DNA of 64,000 nt. It comes from Phormidium tenue FACHB-886 (GTDB lineage: Bacteria; Cyanobacteriota; Cyanobacteriia; Elainellales; Elainellaceae). The notes below the pieces were generated by a model. That model had not been told where the DNA came from. It saw only the letters and a list, made by a program, of their open reading frames with translations, and searched no databases. The translations under genes were made by a program, and so were the position numbers. The stretch spans positions 26,474-90,473 of the forward strand of contig NZ_JACXWX010000022.1 of assembly GCF_014764505.1 (NCBI RefSeq), read 5' to 3'. Positions within the stretch are counted from its first letter, which is position 1. Each line of letters opens with the position of its first letter. Positions 7,446 through 15,640 of the stretch are shown here, piece by piece.

Positions 7446-9134
7446 TCAACCCGGTGGCGGCAGCTCCTCCAGAATCACAAAGCGAATGTGGTTGATCGAG
7501 AGATCGCCGAGCGAAGTATCCCCTGGCTTATTCGCAGATGCGATCCTCTCAAAGGAAATGCCTTTGGCAATCTCGGCATGAAACCAGGGCAAACCCATAA
7601 AAAAGCGAGTGGGGTAAGGGCCGCCTTCTACAACGTCATCCACGTTCGATTCCATAGGAAGCCAGCCAATACCGGGCACATAGAACTCGATCCAGACGTG
7701 GTTGTAGTCGGGCTGGAGCGGTACGCCTTTTTTGTCTGGGTCAGCAGGGCATTTATAGCGTCCTACAGTGCGGCAGGCAATGCCGTTGAGCCGCGCCAGC
7801 GCCAGCAAAACCCCGACATATTCACCGCAAGACCCTACGCCTCGCTCTAGCGCCACATCCGGCGTGTCAATATGTGGCTTAATGCCGTAAGCCATCCGAT
7901 CGTACACATAGTTGCGGATGCTCAAAACCTGCCGCAGCAGGTTCGTTTCAGTGCCGATCGCCTCACGCGCTGCCTGCCGGATCACCGGCGAATCCATTGC
8001 CAGATCGTCATTATCGACCAGATAGCGATCGGAGAACTCTGGCGACAGGAGCGGAAGGTTTTCGACCTGACGGGGCGTCAGGCGATATTTAATGCCGCGC
8101 ACCTCGATCAAAGCTTTCCAGCCAAACAAACCGCCTCCGTTTGCCGTAATCTTATCCAGCCGAAACACCGCCACCCGCTGACCGTCTTGCATCTCCTCGG
8201 TGAACGGCAAGCCGATCGGCTCTACCTGCAGCACTTTTTGGCGAGGCGTCTCGGCTGGCAGCGAAATCCGCCACTCAATGTTGTTGATCGTTGGCGTATC
8301 TTCTAGCGGTGCGATCTCCTCTACATAAGACATCTCGATCAGGTAGCCGTTTGACAAAGCGTAGTGCTGGTTTTCGTCGTAGTGAAAATGCAGCGGATGA
8401 ATGAAGGTGCGGTGGCGCGAGGTCAGCTCGTTGGGGTTATCCAGATCATTGGGGTTGTCACGGATGTAAAACTCTTCTTCGGCATAGCAGACGTAGAGAA
8501 TCCGGCTGCCCGTTTGTGGATGCTGATGAAACGATAGCCCGGTGGGGTTGGCATAAGGGGTCAAGACGCTGAAGCGCACCTCGCCTGTGGCTCGATCCAT
8601 GCAGTAGACCGATCGCTCCACGTCGTCGCACACCCATAGCTCTTCCTCTACCACCGACAGCTTTTCCCGCCCCACACCCGGAGCTGGAAACTGGGTAATC
8701 CGGCGAGCGCTCTTGCGATCGAACACTGAAATATAGCCTGCCCGCTGGCTTGAGATATAAACGGTTGAACCCCAGACTGCGACCCCGTTTACGTCATAAG
8801 GCAGGGTCACAAAAAGCTGCGGTGTGAAGTCTACTAGCGTACACCAAAACACCTGGTTGTCTCTTGCAAACCAAATCCGCTCATCGGCGATCGCCAACCC
8901 TTCAGCATCAACAAAATCTTGCACCTGATGGGGATTGAGAACGGTTGTGTTGTCGTTGGTACAGTCAACTTGCAGCAGATGCCCCCGCGTCGAATCAAGC
9001 GCAAACAAACGTTGACCATCAGAGGTCAAGCCCCGCAGCGCATAGACTGCAAAGGGGCGAACGGTGCGGCGAAACGGATCAAGGGAGGGGGCAGCGATCG
9101 AGTGGGTACCGGGGCGGCTGGATTCCACCAACAT
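7446..9134 (-). CDS. Transglutaminase-like protein with N-terminal repeat domain
   Basis: 562 residues. Residues about 20-240 read as short beta-rich repeats (QRLFALDSTRGHLLQVDC, ERIWFARDNQVFWC, STVYISSQRAGYISVFDR, EELWVCDDVERSVYCMDR), suggesting a beta-propeller of SMP-30/NHL type. A linker follows. A C-terminal transglutaminase core at about 390-520 has GVGSCGEYVGVLLALARLNG (catalytic Cys near 435), DYNHVWIEFYVPG (His near 478) and WLPMESNVDD (candidate acidic residue). No signal peptide is evident. Bacterial members act as peptidases or amide-bond enzymes; the substrate is unknown. It is convergent with xdhC with a short gap and has its own promoter region to the right. Confidence 0.78.
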   Translation of the reverse strand: MLVESSRPGTHSIAAPSLDPFRRTVRPFAVYALRGLTSDGQRLFALDSTRGHLLQVDCTNDNTTVLNPHQVQDFVDAEGLAIADERIWFARDNQVFWCTLVDFTPQLFVTLPYDVNGVAVWGSTVYISSQRAGYISVFDRKSARRITQFPAPGVGREKLSVVEEELWVCDDVERSVYCMDRATGEVRFSVLTPYANPTGLSFHQHPQTGSRILYVCYAEEEFYIRDNPNDLDNPNELTSRHRTFIHPLHFHYDENQHYALSNGYLIEMSYVEEIAPLEDTPTINNIEWRISLPAETPRQKVLQVEPIGLPFTEEMQDGQRVAVFRLDKITANGGGLFGWKALIEVRGIKYRLTPRQVENLPLLSPEFSDRYLVDNDDLAMDSPVIRQAAREAIGTETNLLRQVLSIRNYVYDRMAYGIKPHIDTPDVALERGVGSCGEYVGVLLALARLNGIACRTVGRYKCPADPDKKGVPLQPDYNHVWIEFYVPGIGWLPMESNVDDVVEGGPYPTRFFMGLPWFHAEIAKGISFERIASANKPGDTSLGDLSINHIRFVILEELPPPG

Positions 9135-9244
9135 AAGCGTTACAACTAATAGAGGCGATTTCTCATCATCCTACATAAATTTAGTGATAGCTTATGCCGC
9201 TGGAGTGACTTTGCAGGAAAGTGATTTTGCAGGAAGCAGTGGGG

Positions 9245-9886
9245 TTAGGAGCGCTGAGCAATTACAGCATAAAAGGGATCGCCTCCACCCATGCCTAGCA
9301 TTTGCAGGAAAGAGGGAACTGAGCTTTGGCGGGCAATTACTTCTGGCTCACTGAAGCCCGGCACAGCCGCAAAATAGCGCTTGACTAGCTCAACGCGATC
9401 GTTCTCAGAGCTATCCCGCCACGCTTGGATTGCCTTCTGGTAAAACATCCGGTTGGAGAAGCTGAGGATGGCAATGCCGCCCGGTTTGAGGACGCGGTAA
9501 ATTTCGGCAAATACAGCTTCCGGGCGCTGTAAATACTGCACAGACACCGTGTTCAGCACTGCATCAAAGGATTGGTCGGGCAGCGGCAAGAGCTGATTTT
9601 GGTTTAAGTTCTGGACAAAGTAATGGTCTAAACGGGGGTTGCGGTCCAGTTCTTCTGCATTTAAGCCGTGCCCCTCGATATGCTCAAACGTGATTTCTTC
9701 AGGCAAATGCGACACCCAACTGCTCATCAGGTCAAGAATACGCGTGTTGGGCTGGAGCCGCTGCCGATATAAATCGGTTAACTGTTGAATAAAGCCTTCG
9801 TCGACATGGGTCACAAAGCGCGGCGCGTCGTAAAACAGCGCATCGTCGCTTTCGTCAAGTTTGGTGCGTTGAGTAGATTGCAGCAT
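9245..9886 (-). CDS. Class I SAM-dependent methyltransferase
   Basis: About 213 residues from the ATG at 9886; an in-frame ATG at 9976 would add 30 residues unlike the family. The fold is DUF/Methyltransf_11 type: TRILDLMSSWVSHLP (unusual motif I lacking the GxGxG), SFDAVLNTVSVQYLQRPEAVFAEIYRVLKPGGIAILSFSNRMF with the post-motif LKPGG, and a C-terminal FSEPEV segment. Cyanobacterial relatives of this type are mostly uncharacterised. Function beyond methyl transfer is not assignable. Confidence 0.72.
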   Translation of the reverse strand: MLQSTQRTKLDESDDALFYDAPRFVTHVDEGFIQQLTDLYRQRLQPNTRILDLMSSWVSHLPEEITFEHIEGHGLNAEELDRNPRLDHYFVQNLNQNQLLPLPDQSFDAVLNTVSVQYLQRPEAVFAEIYRVLKPGGIAILSFSNRMFYQKAIQAWRDSSENDRVELVKRYFAAVPGFSEPEVIARQSSVPSFLQMLGMGGGDPFYAVIAQRS

Positions 9887-10005
9887 CAGAACATTAGTTG
9901 CGTCGCTTTCTAGTGTAAAGAAGTGCGAGGGGTAAGGGGGGAGCTTGGCAGTGCGGTTTGGGCAGCTACCCTGCAAGGCATCAATAGGGTATTAACGAGG
10001 CATAA

Positions 10006-10815
10006 TTACGATCGCAGCTCTTCGGTAGTTAGCACTTCCGACAGGGTTTCTGAGAAGACTTCCACGCTGGAAACTGGCTCGCTGCTGGCAGCAGACTGCG
10101 AAGCATCTGGCAGGGGCACAAACCCAACCACAGGCAGCGACGGCGGCAAAATCTTTGCTCGATCAACCGAGGCACAGAGGTCTGCGAGGTGGCAGCGATC
10201 GCAAGCCGGATTTCGGGCATTGCACACCGCCCGTCCGTGGTAGATCAAGCGGATAGACCAGTTTTCCCAGTCGGGCTGCGGCAGCAGCTTCATCAAATCC
10301 CGCTCAATTTTGACGGGGTCTTCTTCCTGGGTTAGCCCCAAGCGATTCGTTAGCCGCCGCACATGCGTATCTACCGTTACGCCTGCATTGATGCCATAGG
10401 CATGTGCCAGCACCACGTTCGCTGTCTTCCGTGCCACACCGGGTAGACGCAGCAGTTCTTCCATCCGCTTGGGCACTTGCCCACCAAACTCCGTCATGAC
10501 CATGTGGCAGGCAGCCTGGATATTCTTGGCTTTGTTGCGGTAGAAGCCAGTCGATCGCACTAGCGTCTCGATTTCTGCTACGTCAGCGCCAGCTAGGGCG
10601 GCTGCATCTGGGAAGCGAGCAAACAGCGCCGGTGTAACTAGGTTCACCCGCTCATCGGTACACTGAGCCGAGAGAATCGTTGCCACTAGAAGCTGCACAG
10701 GCGTTTCATAGTCCAGCGAACAAGTGGCATCAGGATAGAGCCGCTTCAGCCGAACTAAAATTTCAAGCGCTCGTTGTTTTTTAGGGGCGAGTTTGGGAGC
10801 AAGTTTACGAGGCAC
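10006..10815 (-). CDS. nth: Endonuclease III (DNA glycosylase/AP lyase)
   Basis: 269 residues. It removes oxidised pyrimidines and nicks abasic sites in base excision repair. The helix-hairpin-helix LPGVARKTANVV carries the catalytic Lys near 130, and VDTHVRR carries the catalytic Asp near 149. A [4Fe-4S] cluster is seen as C198-X6-C205-X2-C208-X5-C214. The protein is longer than the usual 210-220 residues: a C-terminal tail of about 50 residues, rich in Ser, Pro and Val, follows the cluster. Start at 10815. Confidence 0.95.
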   Translation of the reverse strand: MPRKLAPKLAPKKQRALEILVRLKRLYPDATCSLDYETPVQLLVATILSAQCTDERVNLVTPALFARFPDAAALAGADVAEIETLVRSTGFYRNKAKNIQAACHMVMTEFGGQVPKRMEELLRLPGVARKTANVVLAHAYGINAGVTVDTHVRRLTNRLGLTQEEDPVKIERDLMKLLPQPDWENWSIRLIYHGRAVCNARNPACDRCHLADLCASVDRAKILPPSLPVVGFVPLPDASQSAASSEPVSSVEVFSETLSEVLTTEELRS

Positions 10816-10929
10816 GGGAAAGGAGTGAGGGGAGAGGACTTACTTCTGGGAAGCGGTGGATAAAGGGGGCTATAGGAAGGCACAGTTGGTTCTGCATTGA
10901 AACGGGCGATCGCTTCGATTCGCCCTTAG

Positions 10930-11001
10930 CTTATTGAAACAGCCACGCTTATCGAAACAGCCACGCTTATCGAAACAGCCGCACTTATTGAAACAGCCGC
11001 T
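10930..11001. repeat. Four tandem 18-bp copies running out from the rseP stop codon
   Basis: Units begin at 10930, 10948, 10966 and 10984 with consensus CTTATyGAAACAGCCrCG. The last copy contains the minus-strand stop (TAA at 10985-10987) and final codons of the site-2 protease gene. The array looks like repeated duplication of that gene's 3' end. Confidence 0.85.
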
Positions 11002-12079
11002 GAAACACTTCTAGCTGAGTTGTATCGCGCACAATCAAGAACACACCCAGCCCTAGTAGCAGCACCAAGCCTGTCTGCATGACGTTTTCCTGAATGCGGT
11101 TGGGCAATGGCTTGCCGCGCAGCGCTTCAATCAGCAAAAACACTAACTGACCTCCGTCCAAGGCAGGCAGCGGCAGGATATTGATGATCGCCAGGTTAAT
11201 GCTAATGATTGCCGTAAAAGGAAACAGGCTGCTGGCGTTGGAAGCCGCTAGCCCTGCACCCTGCTCCACAATCTTGACCGGACCTGCAACCTGGTTGGCA
11301 ACTGCCGAGAAGTTAGTGACCAGCAGCCAGAAGCCCTGTGCCGTGCGAACCAGGGTGTTTTGAAATTGGTCAGCCGCTAAACTTAGGACTTCTCCAACCC
11401 CTTTGGGACGGCGATACTGGGTGATGCTACCGTTGGGAGCAAGCTGCACCCCAATTCGGGCAACGCCATCCTCTCCAGCTTTAGGAGTGACGCTCAGGTC
11501 AAGCTGGCGATCGCCCCGCTGCACCGTCAGCGCCACTGGCTGATCGGGGTTAGCCCGGATCGCGTCCATCAGAGATTTGAGTGCCGCTTCGGATGCGCCT
11601 AAATCTTGGTTGTCTACTGCCAGAATAATGTCGCCCGACCGCACCCCGGCTTGAGCCGCAGGGGACTCTTGAGAAATCACCTCTGGAACGAGAACACCAG
11701 GCTGGAAGTCGAACTTTTCGGGAATACCAACCCCGGTAAACTGCGCCACAAACACCAGGTAGGCAAAGATTAAATTGGCAATTACGCCTGCGCTAATCAC
11801 GATCGCTCGATCGAGAATAGGGCGGTTTTTCAGCAGATTTGGGTCGTTCGGTGGAATTTCGCTGTCGGGGTCGTCGTCCGGGAAGCCCACAAAGCCGCCC
11901 AGCGGAATGGCTCGCAGTGCATATTCGGTTTCCTTGCCCTGGTATTTCCACAAAATCGGACCAAAGCCAATAGAGAACCGATTGGCATAAATGCCCTGGA
12001 GCCGAGCCGCAAGGAAGTGCCCTAGCTCATGCACCACAATGAGGAGCGCGAGAACTGCGATCGCCGCTAAAACTGACAT
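10985..12079 (-). CDS. rseP: RseP-type site-2 intramembrane zinc metalloprotease
   Basis: 364 residues from the ATG at 12079, which places MSVLAAIAVLALLIVVHELGH at the N-terminus as in the family; the ATG at 12169 would add a charged 30-residue extension. HELGH (zinc ligands, catalytic Glu) is in the first membrane helix. A PDZ domain spans about 150-230 (SPAAQAGVRSGDIILAV). LPLPALDGGQL near 310 supplies the third zinc ligand. It cleaves membrane-anchored regulators, typically anti-sigma factors. The extreme C-terminus is embedded in an 18-bp tandem array. Confidence 0.93.
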   Translation of the reverse strand: MSVLAAIAVLALLIVVHELGHFLAARLQGIYANRFSIGFGPILWKYQGKETEYALRAIPLGGFVGFPDDDPDSEIPPNDPNLLKNRPILDRAIVISAGVIANLIFAYLVFVAQFTGVGIPEKFDFQPGVLVPEVISQESPAAQAGVRSGDIILAVDNQDLGASEAALKSLMDAIRANPDQPVALTVQRGDRQLDLSVTPKAGEDGVARIGVQLAPNGSITQYRRPKGVGEVLSLAADQFQNTLVRTAQGFWLLVTNFSAVANQVAGPVKIVEQGAGLAASNASSLFPFTAIISINLAIINILPLPALDGGQLVFLLIEALRGKPLPNRIQENVMQTGLVLLLGLGVFLIVRDTTQLEVFQRLFQ

Positions 12080-12751
12080 AAACCCCGGAGACCTGTTGAA
12101 TTGTTTGTTGAGTATCTTAACTATTCTAGAGTGTGGATGTGAGTGACTGCTTCTTGCGGCGGTCGTCACTTTCGAGATGAGGCAATTTCGCTGGGTTGCT
12201 CTCTAACTTAGAGCGGGGCAATATCATTAAATGCTTCACGCTCAAATAAAGGGGTTGCTTGTTATGTCGCACTCTACAGGACAGACAAAAAACCGTGCCT
12301 CACGCAACTAGGAAGCGCCATGGAAACTCATTAATACAAGCTATATGGGGCAAATGAAATTGAAATGCGACAAGTCTGTAATAGACAGATCAGCCCGATT
12401 GCTGTGAAATTTGATCACCATTTAAAGAAAATTAGAGACAATCTCCAGCAATTTGCGGCAAAATGTGTCGTTACGATGAATGTCGAGATAACTGCTGGAG
12501 AAATGCCTGATTCGAAGGAAGGAACCTTGTATAAACAGATGGATGCAGTCTGGCAGAGAAGTTTCGTCGGGTTGTGCTTCTACCTCTCCGACAAAGCAAT
12601 CTCGGAGCAGCTTCAGCCTGGATGTTAACCTAGTGTTTAATCCTGCATTAGGATTGGATGGTCAGGTTCTCAGGCTTACGCTGCTGTGCTGGTTGACGGT
12701 AAGCCCCTTGGTTAATAAACCAGTGAGCTACCACATCTTGAAGGAGGCTCT
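12080..12751. other. Intergenic region, no convincing gene
   Basis: About 670 bases between divergent rseP and the Pro/Arg-rich gene. An 87-codon frame at 12365-12628 lacks a ribosome binding site and family-like composition and is not called. Promoters of both flanking genes must lie here. A clear ribosome binding site, GGAGG, is at about 12742, before the next ATG. Confidence 0.5.
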
Positions 12752-14032
12752 ATGAGTTCTAGCGAGAACAAACTTCCTCGATCGCCGAAAATGACTTCAT
12801 CTCCGAAAGAACGGACTGATGCTGCGGCAAGTCCGGATTCTTCTCCTCCGTCGTCAGCAGAAACGCTAATGGATCAGCCTCTCGATTCGACACTCATCGA
12901 TCCCTCCGCTCCTCACACCCCACCAGAAGTCATGTCATCTACGGTTCCTGTCCAGCCAAATTCTCCTGCTAATCCGATTCCGCCTAATCCGCCTAGTAGT
13001 CCGCCTAGCCCGCCCTCGCCGCCGGCTAATACTCACACAAATGGCGATCAGCCAAGCAGTGCTCCTGCGACGGAAGCAGCGCCTTCCCCGGCAGCAGAGA
13101 CAGAAGAAGCTGTGGTAGCCATCTCCCGCCAGCAGCCCATTCCACCTGCTAGTGAACCCATGCAGTATCGGGCGATCGGGCTGGTGCGCGGCAAATATAT
13201 CCCCTCTGAAGAGCAGTTTACACGCGGAACGCTACTGACAGAAGATGGGACTCCAATCGATTCGGTGCTGTTGGGGCGGGTAATGAGCCTGGTGAAGAAG
13301 CATCTAGACCTAGAGCAGCCGCATTTGTGGGTGGTGTACCCTCGGACTAACGAAAGAGAATACAGCCTGCATGTACAGATTGTGGGCGTCTGGGAACCCG
13401 AAAATCTGAAGAAGGTAGACATAGACGTTGAAGAAGCCGAGCCAGGCGATGAGCTAACTGAAGAAGCGACTGAGGAGCCAACCGAGGAGCCAATGGCTGT
13501 AGAGCCTTCTTCAGTAACGCAGGCAGACGATTCAGCGGATTTAGACGATCGCTACTTCTCGGTACGGGGTGAGGTTGTGTTTTACTCCCCTGAGAATGAG
13601 CAGCTATTGGTGAAGATCCGGCGATCGCCCCGTCAAGGCTCTGACCAGTCTAAAGCCTTCAAAGTTGTGCTCAAAGGCAAGCTAGAGGGCAAATCCGTCG
13701 GCTATTTCTGGGATTTCAACGTGAAGCGGGAAACTAACCTGCTGGTGGTGCAAGATGCCACGCTGATCAAAATTGTGCCGCCCCAGAAGGGAGGCGGTGA
13801 GAAGCCCAGAGGCGGTCCGCGCCGGGGGGCTCCAGGCGGCGCTAGAAAGCCGTGGAGCAACCGCGAAGGCGGACGACCCTCCCGTGAAGGCGCACCCCGT
13901 CCACAGCGGGGCGATCGTCCCACTCGCCCAACTCAGCGCGATCGCGGCGAACGCCCTGAGCACCCAGTCGAACGCAAAGAGCCGATCTCGAAGCCAATCA
14001 TTAAACGGCGTGATAAGGATGCTTCCAGCTAA
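12752..14032 (+). CDS. Pro-rich and Arg/Gly-rich cyanobacterial protein of unknown function
   Basis: 426 residues with three zones. Residues 1-135 are disordered and rich in Pro, Ser and Thr. Residues about 136-225 and 268-345 look folded (YRAIGLVRGKYIPSEEQFTRG, LWVVYPRTNER, YFSVRGEVVFYSPENEQLLV), separated by an acidic run rich in Glu-Glu-Pro-Thr. Residues 346-426 are rich in Arg, Gly and Pro, of RGG-box character, as in RNA-binding proteins. The AAGGAGG ribosome binding site is ideally spaced before the ATG. Function is not recognised; RNA or ribosome association is a guess from the tail. It ends at a very strong terminator. Confidence 0.75.
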   Translation: MSSSENKLPRSPKMTSSPKERTDAAASPDSSPPSSAETLMDQPLDSTLIDPSAPHTPPEVMSSTVPVQPNSPANPIPPNPPSSPPSPPSPPANTHTNGDQPSSAPATEAAPSPAAETEEAVVAISRQQPIPPASEPMQYRAIGLVRGKYIPSEEQFTRGTLLTEDGTPIDSVLLGRVMSLVKKHLDLEQPHLWVVYPRTNEREYSLHVQIVGVWEPENLKKVDIDVEEAEPGDELTEEATEEPTEEPMAVEPSSVTQADDSADLDDRYFSVRGEVVFYSPENEQLLVKIRRSPRQGSDQSKAFKVVLKGKLEGKSVGYFWDFNVKRETNLLVVQDATLIKIVPPQKGGGEKPRGGPRRGAPGGARKPWSNREGGRPSREGAPRPQRGDRPTRPTQRDRGERPEHPVERKEPISKPIIKRRDKDASS

Positions 14033-14060
14033 CGGCAGGGTTTTAATCAAACGCTAATTA

Positions 14061-14111
14061 CAAACGCCAATCAAAAGCCAGGTCACTGACCTGGCTTTTG
14101 ATTGGCGTTTG
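14061..14111. terminator. 51-nt perfect palindrome, bidirectional terminator
   Basis: Arms of 25 bp at 14061-14085 and 14087-14111 are perfectly complementary about a single central base; the inner part reads AAAAGCCAGGTCA/TGACCTGGCTTTT. It lies between the convergent genes ending at 14032 and 14114, so it serves both. Confidence 0.9.
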
Positions 14112-14113
14112 GG

Positions 14114-15313
14114 CTATTCCAGGTTGATTTGCGTGCCCCAGCGGTCTTGTGCCAGGAATGCTCGATCCATCGGGATGGGCGCGACCGCTTCGGTTAAGGT
14201 AAATTGTCCGGCTTCGATCCACTGCTTCAGCGTTTGAGCAACCTGGCGCGACCGATAAAAGCTAGCCAGCGGTGCTACCCGGACTGGTTTGCCCTCGATC
14301 GCAATTCGTCCAGATTTGAGCTGGGCATAGCTGACTAAGCCAAAGGTGGGACGAACGCGGCGGGGAATGGAGAAATCGACGATCGGTGCCACCAAATTAG
14401 CATCCTGCACCGCACAATGGGCAACCACCTCTTCCTGCAGAACCGGGAAAGGAATGCCCACCCCCAGCATCAGCGAAGTGCCATAGCTCTTAAAGAAACA
14501 GCCACGCACCCACTGCGGATCCATCTGCTTGGCATCGCCAATCAGTGCCAGCGTTGCTGCTGGTCCGATCGGTGTTCGGTTGGGCAGACGTTTTTGCAGC
14601 GGGAAATGCTGAGTTCCTTCCCAGGCAACATAGCCGACGCCGCCTCCCAAGAAGATGCGCGTCCCAATGCCTACGAGCTGCAGGTCTGGATCGTTCATCA
14701 GCGGCGAGATTGCCCCGGGATTGGAGTAAACCGCGTTGCCCAAGTGCGGCTGCAAGGGACCCAAATAGGTATGGAGGGGACGATCGCCGCCGTTCACGCC
14801 CACAATGAAGTTTTGGTAGAGATTGCGAGGATTGAACAAATAAAACTGGTTGATGGTGTCGCGGGTAATCGTCGTTTCAAAAGAAGCCCGTGAGTAGCAG
14901 TCTGTGACGTGCCCGATCGCCTTAAGCTGCACGGGTTTTCCGGCAATTAAGTCTGCGATGACATGCCCTCCTCCCCGCTCCCGTAGCTCCCCGCTGTCTA
15001 TGCCATCACCAAATCCGGCATAGTCCACCATCTGCGCTGCACCCAGATACAGATCCACCGCGCCAAAGCCCGAGTAAGCAGGCACCCCATCCAGCCAGCA
15101 CTGGCGAATCTTGATCGGCGGGTCAGTTTGTCCCAGGTTGAGGATCGCTCCAGAGGCTTCCATGGGTTCAAACGTGCCTGTCGTGAGCACGTCCACCTGT
15201 TTAGCGGCTTGAGTGATGCCAATCTCCTGGACTTTGGCTTTCAGTTCCTCCACCGTCCAGACGATCGCCTGTTTCCGCTGGATTTTATCGTTGATCTCAG
15301 AGAGGGTACGCAT
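14114..15313 (-). CDS. Homocysteine biosynthesis protein, DUF39 family
   Basis: About 399 residues from the ATG at 15313 (RTLSEINDKIQRKQAIVWT); an upstream ATG at 15397 adds a segment unlike the family. DUF39 signatures by eye: DVLTTGTFEPMEASGAILNLG, PIKIRQCWLDGVPAY, GAVDLYLGA, RIFLGGGVGYVAWEGTQHF and VGIPFPVLQEEVVA. In methanogens and some anaerobes, DUF39 proteins take part in making homocysteine from aspartate semialdehyde and sulfide. The methanogen partner CBS domain and ferredoxin are not in or beside this gene. Its role in an oxygenic phototroph is less clear. Convergent with the Pro/Arg-rich gene. Confidence 0.75.
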   Translation of the reverse strand: MRTLSEINDKIQRKQAIVWTVEELKAKVQEIGITQAAKQVDVLTTGTFEPMEASGAILNLGQTDPPIKIRQCWLDGVPAYSGFGAVDLYLGAAQMVDYAGFGDGIDSGELRERGGGHVIADLIAGKPVQLKAIGHVTDCYSRASFETTITRDTINQFYLFNPRNLYQNFIVGVNGGDRPLHTYLGPLQPHLGNAVYSNPGAISPLMNDPDLQLVGIGTRIFLGGGVGYVAWEGTQHFPLQKRLPNRTPIGPAATLALIGDAKQMDPQWVRGCFFKSYGTSLMLGVGIPFPVLQEEVVAHCAVQDANLVAPIVDFSIPRRVRPTFGLVSYAQLKSGRIAIEGKPVRVAPLASFYRSRQVAQTLKQWIEAGQFTLTEAVAPIPMDRAFLAQDRWGTQINLE

Positions 15314-15423
15314 GGGGAATGAGGGGGAATGGCGGAGTGGGGGAGTTGAGATGTTGGAAGGCTGACGATCGCAGATGCACTCCTCATCCCACTGCATCCC
15401 ACTTTTGAGGGAACCGACATCCC

Positions 15424-15618
15424 TTATCCCTCATCGCTCCTCCTCGCTCCCCGCCAGCTTAGAACAATCGCCATTACCCCGCTAGGCAGTAAGACGGCGA
15501 TGAGGGCATTAAGGTTAGTCGCGGAGATGGCGAGGCTGGGAGCCACGTATTTGATGGCGATCGAAATTAGGGCAGAGAAGAGCAGCACTTTTAGCACTAG
15601 GCTGGCTTGATCATTCAT
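15424..15618 (-). CDS. Small membrane protein, unknown function
   Basis: 64 residues with two predicted membrane helices (VLKVLLFSALISIAIKYV and ALIAVLLPSGVMAIVLSW), loop and charged tail. It lies 22 bases downstream of sdhA on the same strand, so likely in one transcript. Unrecognised beyond being a typical short cyanobacterial membrane protein. Confidence 0.6.
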   Translation of the reverse strand: MNDQASLVLKVLLFSALISIAIKYVAPSLAISATNLNALIAVLLPSGVMAIVLSWRGARRSDEG

Positions 15619-15640
15619 GGGACGCTCCTGATTTACGCTC

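Noticed and set aside
12365..12628. 87-codon frame before the Pro/Arg-rich gene
   Set aside because: No ribosome binding site, no domain-like pattern and it overlaps another frame.
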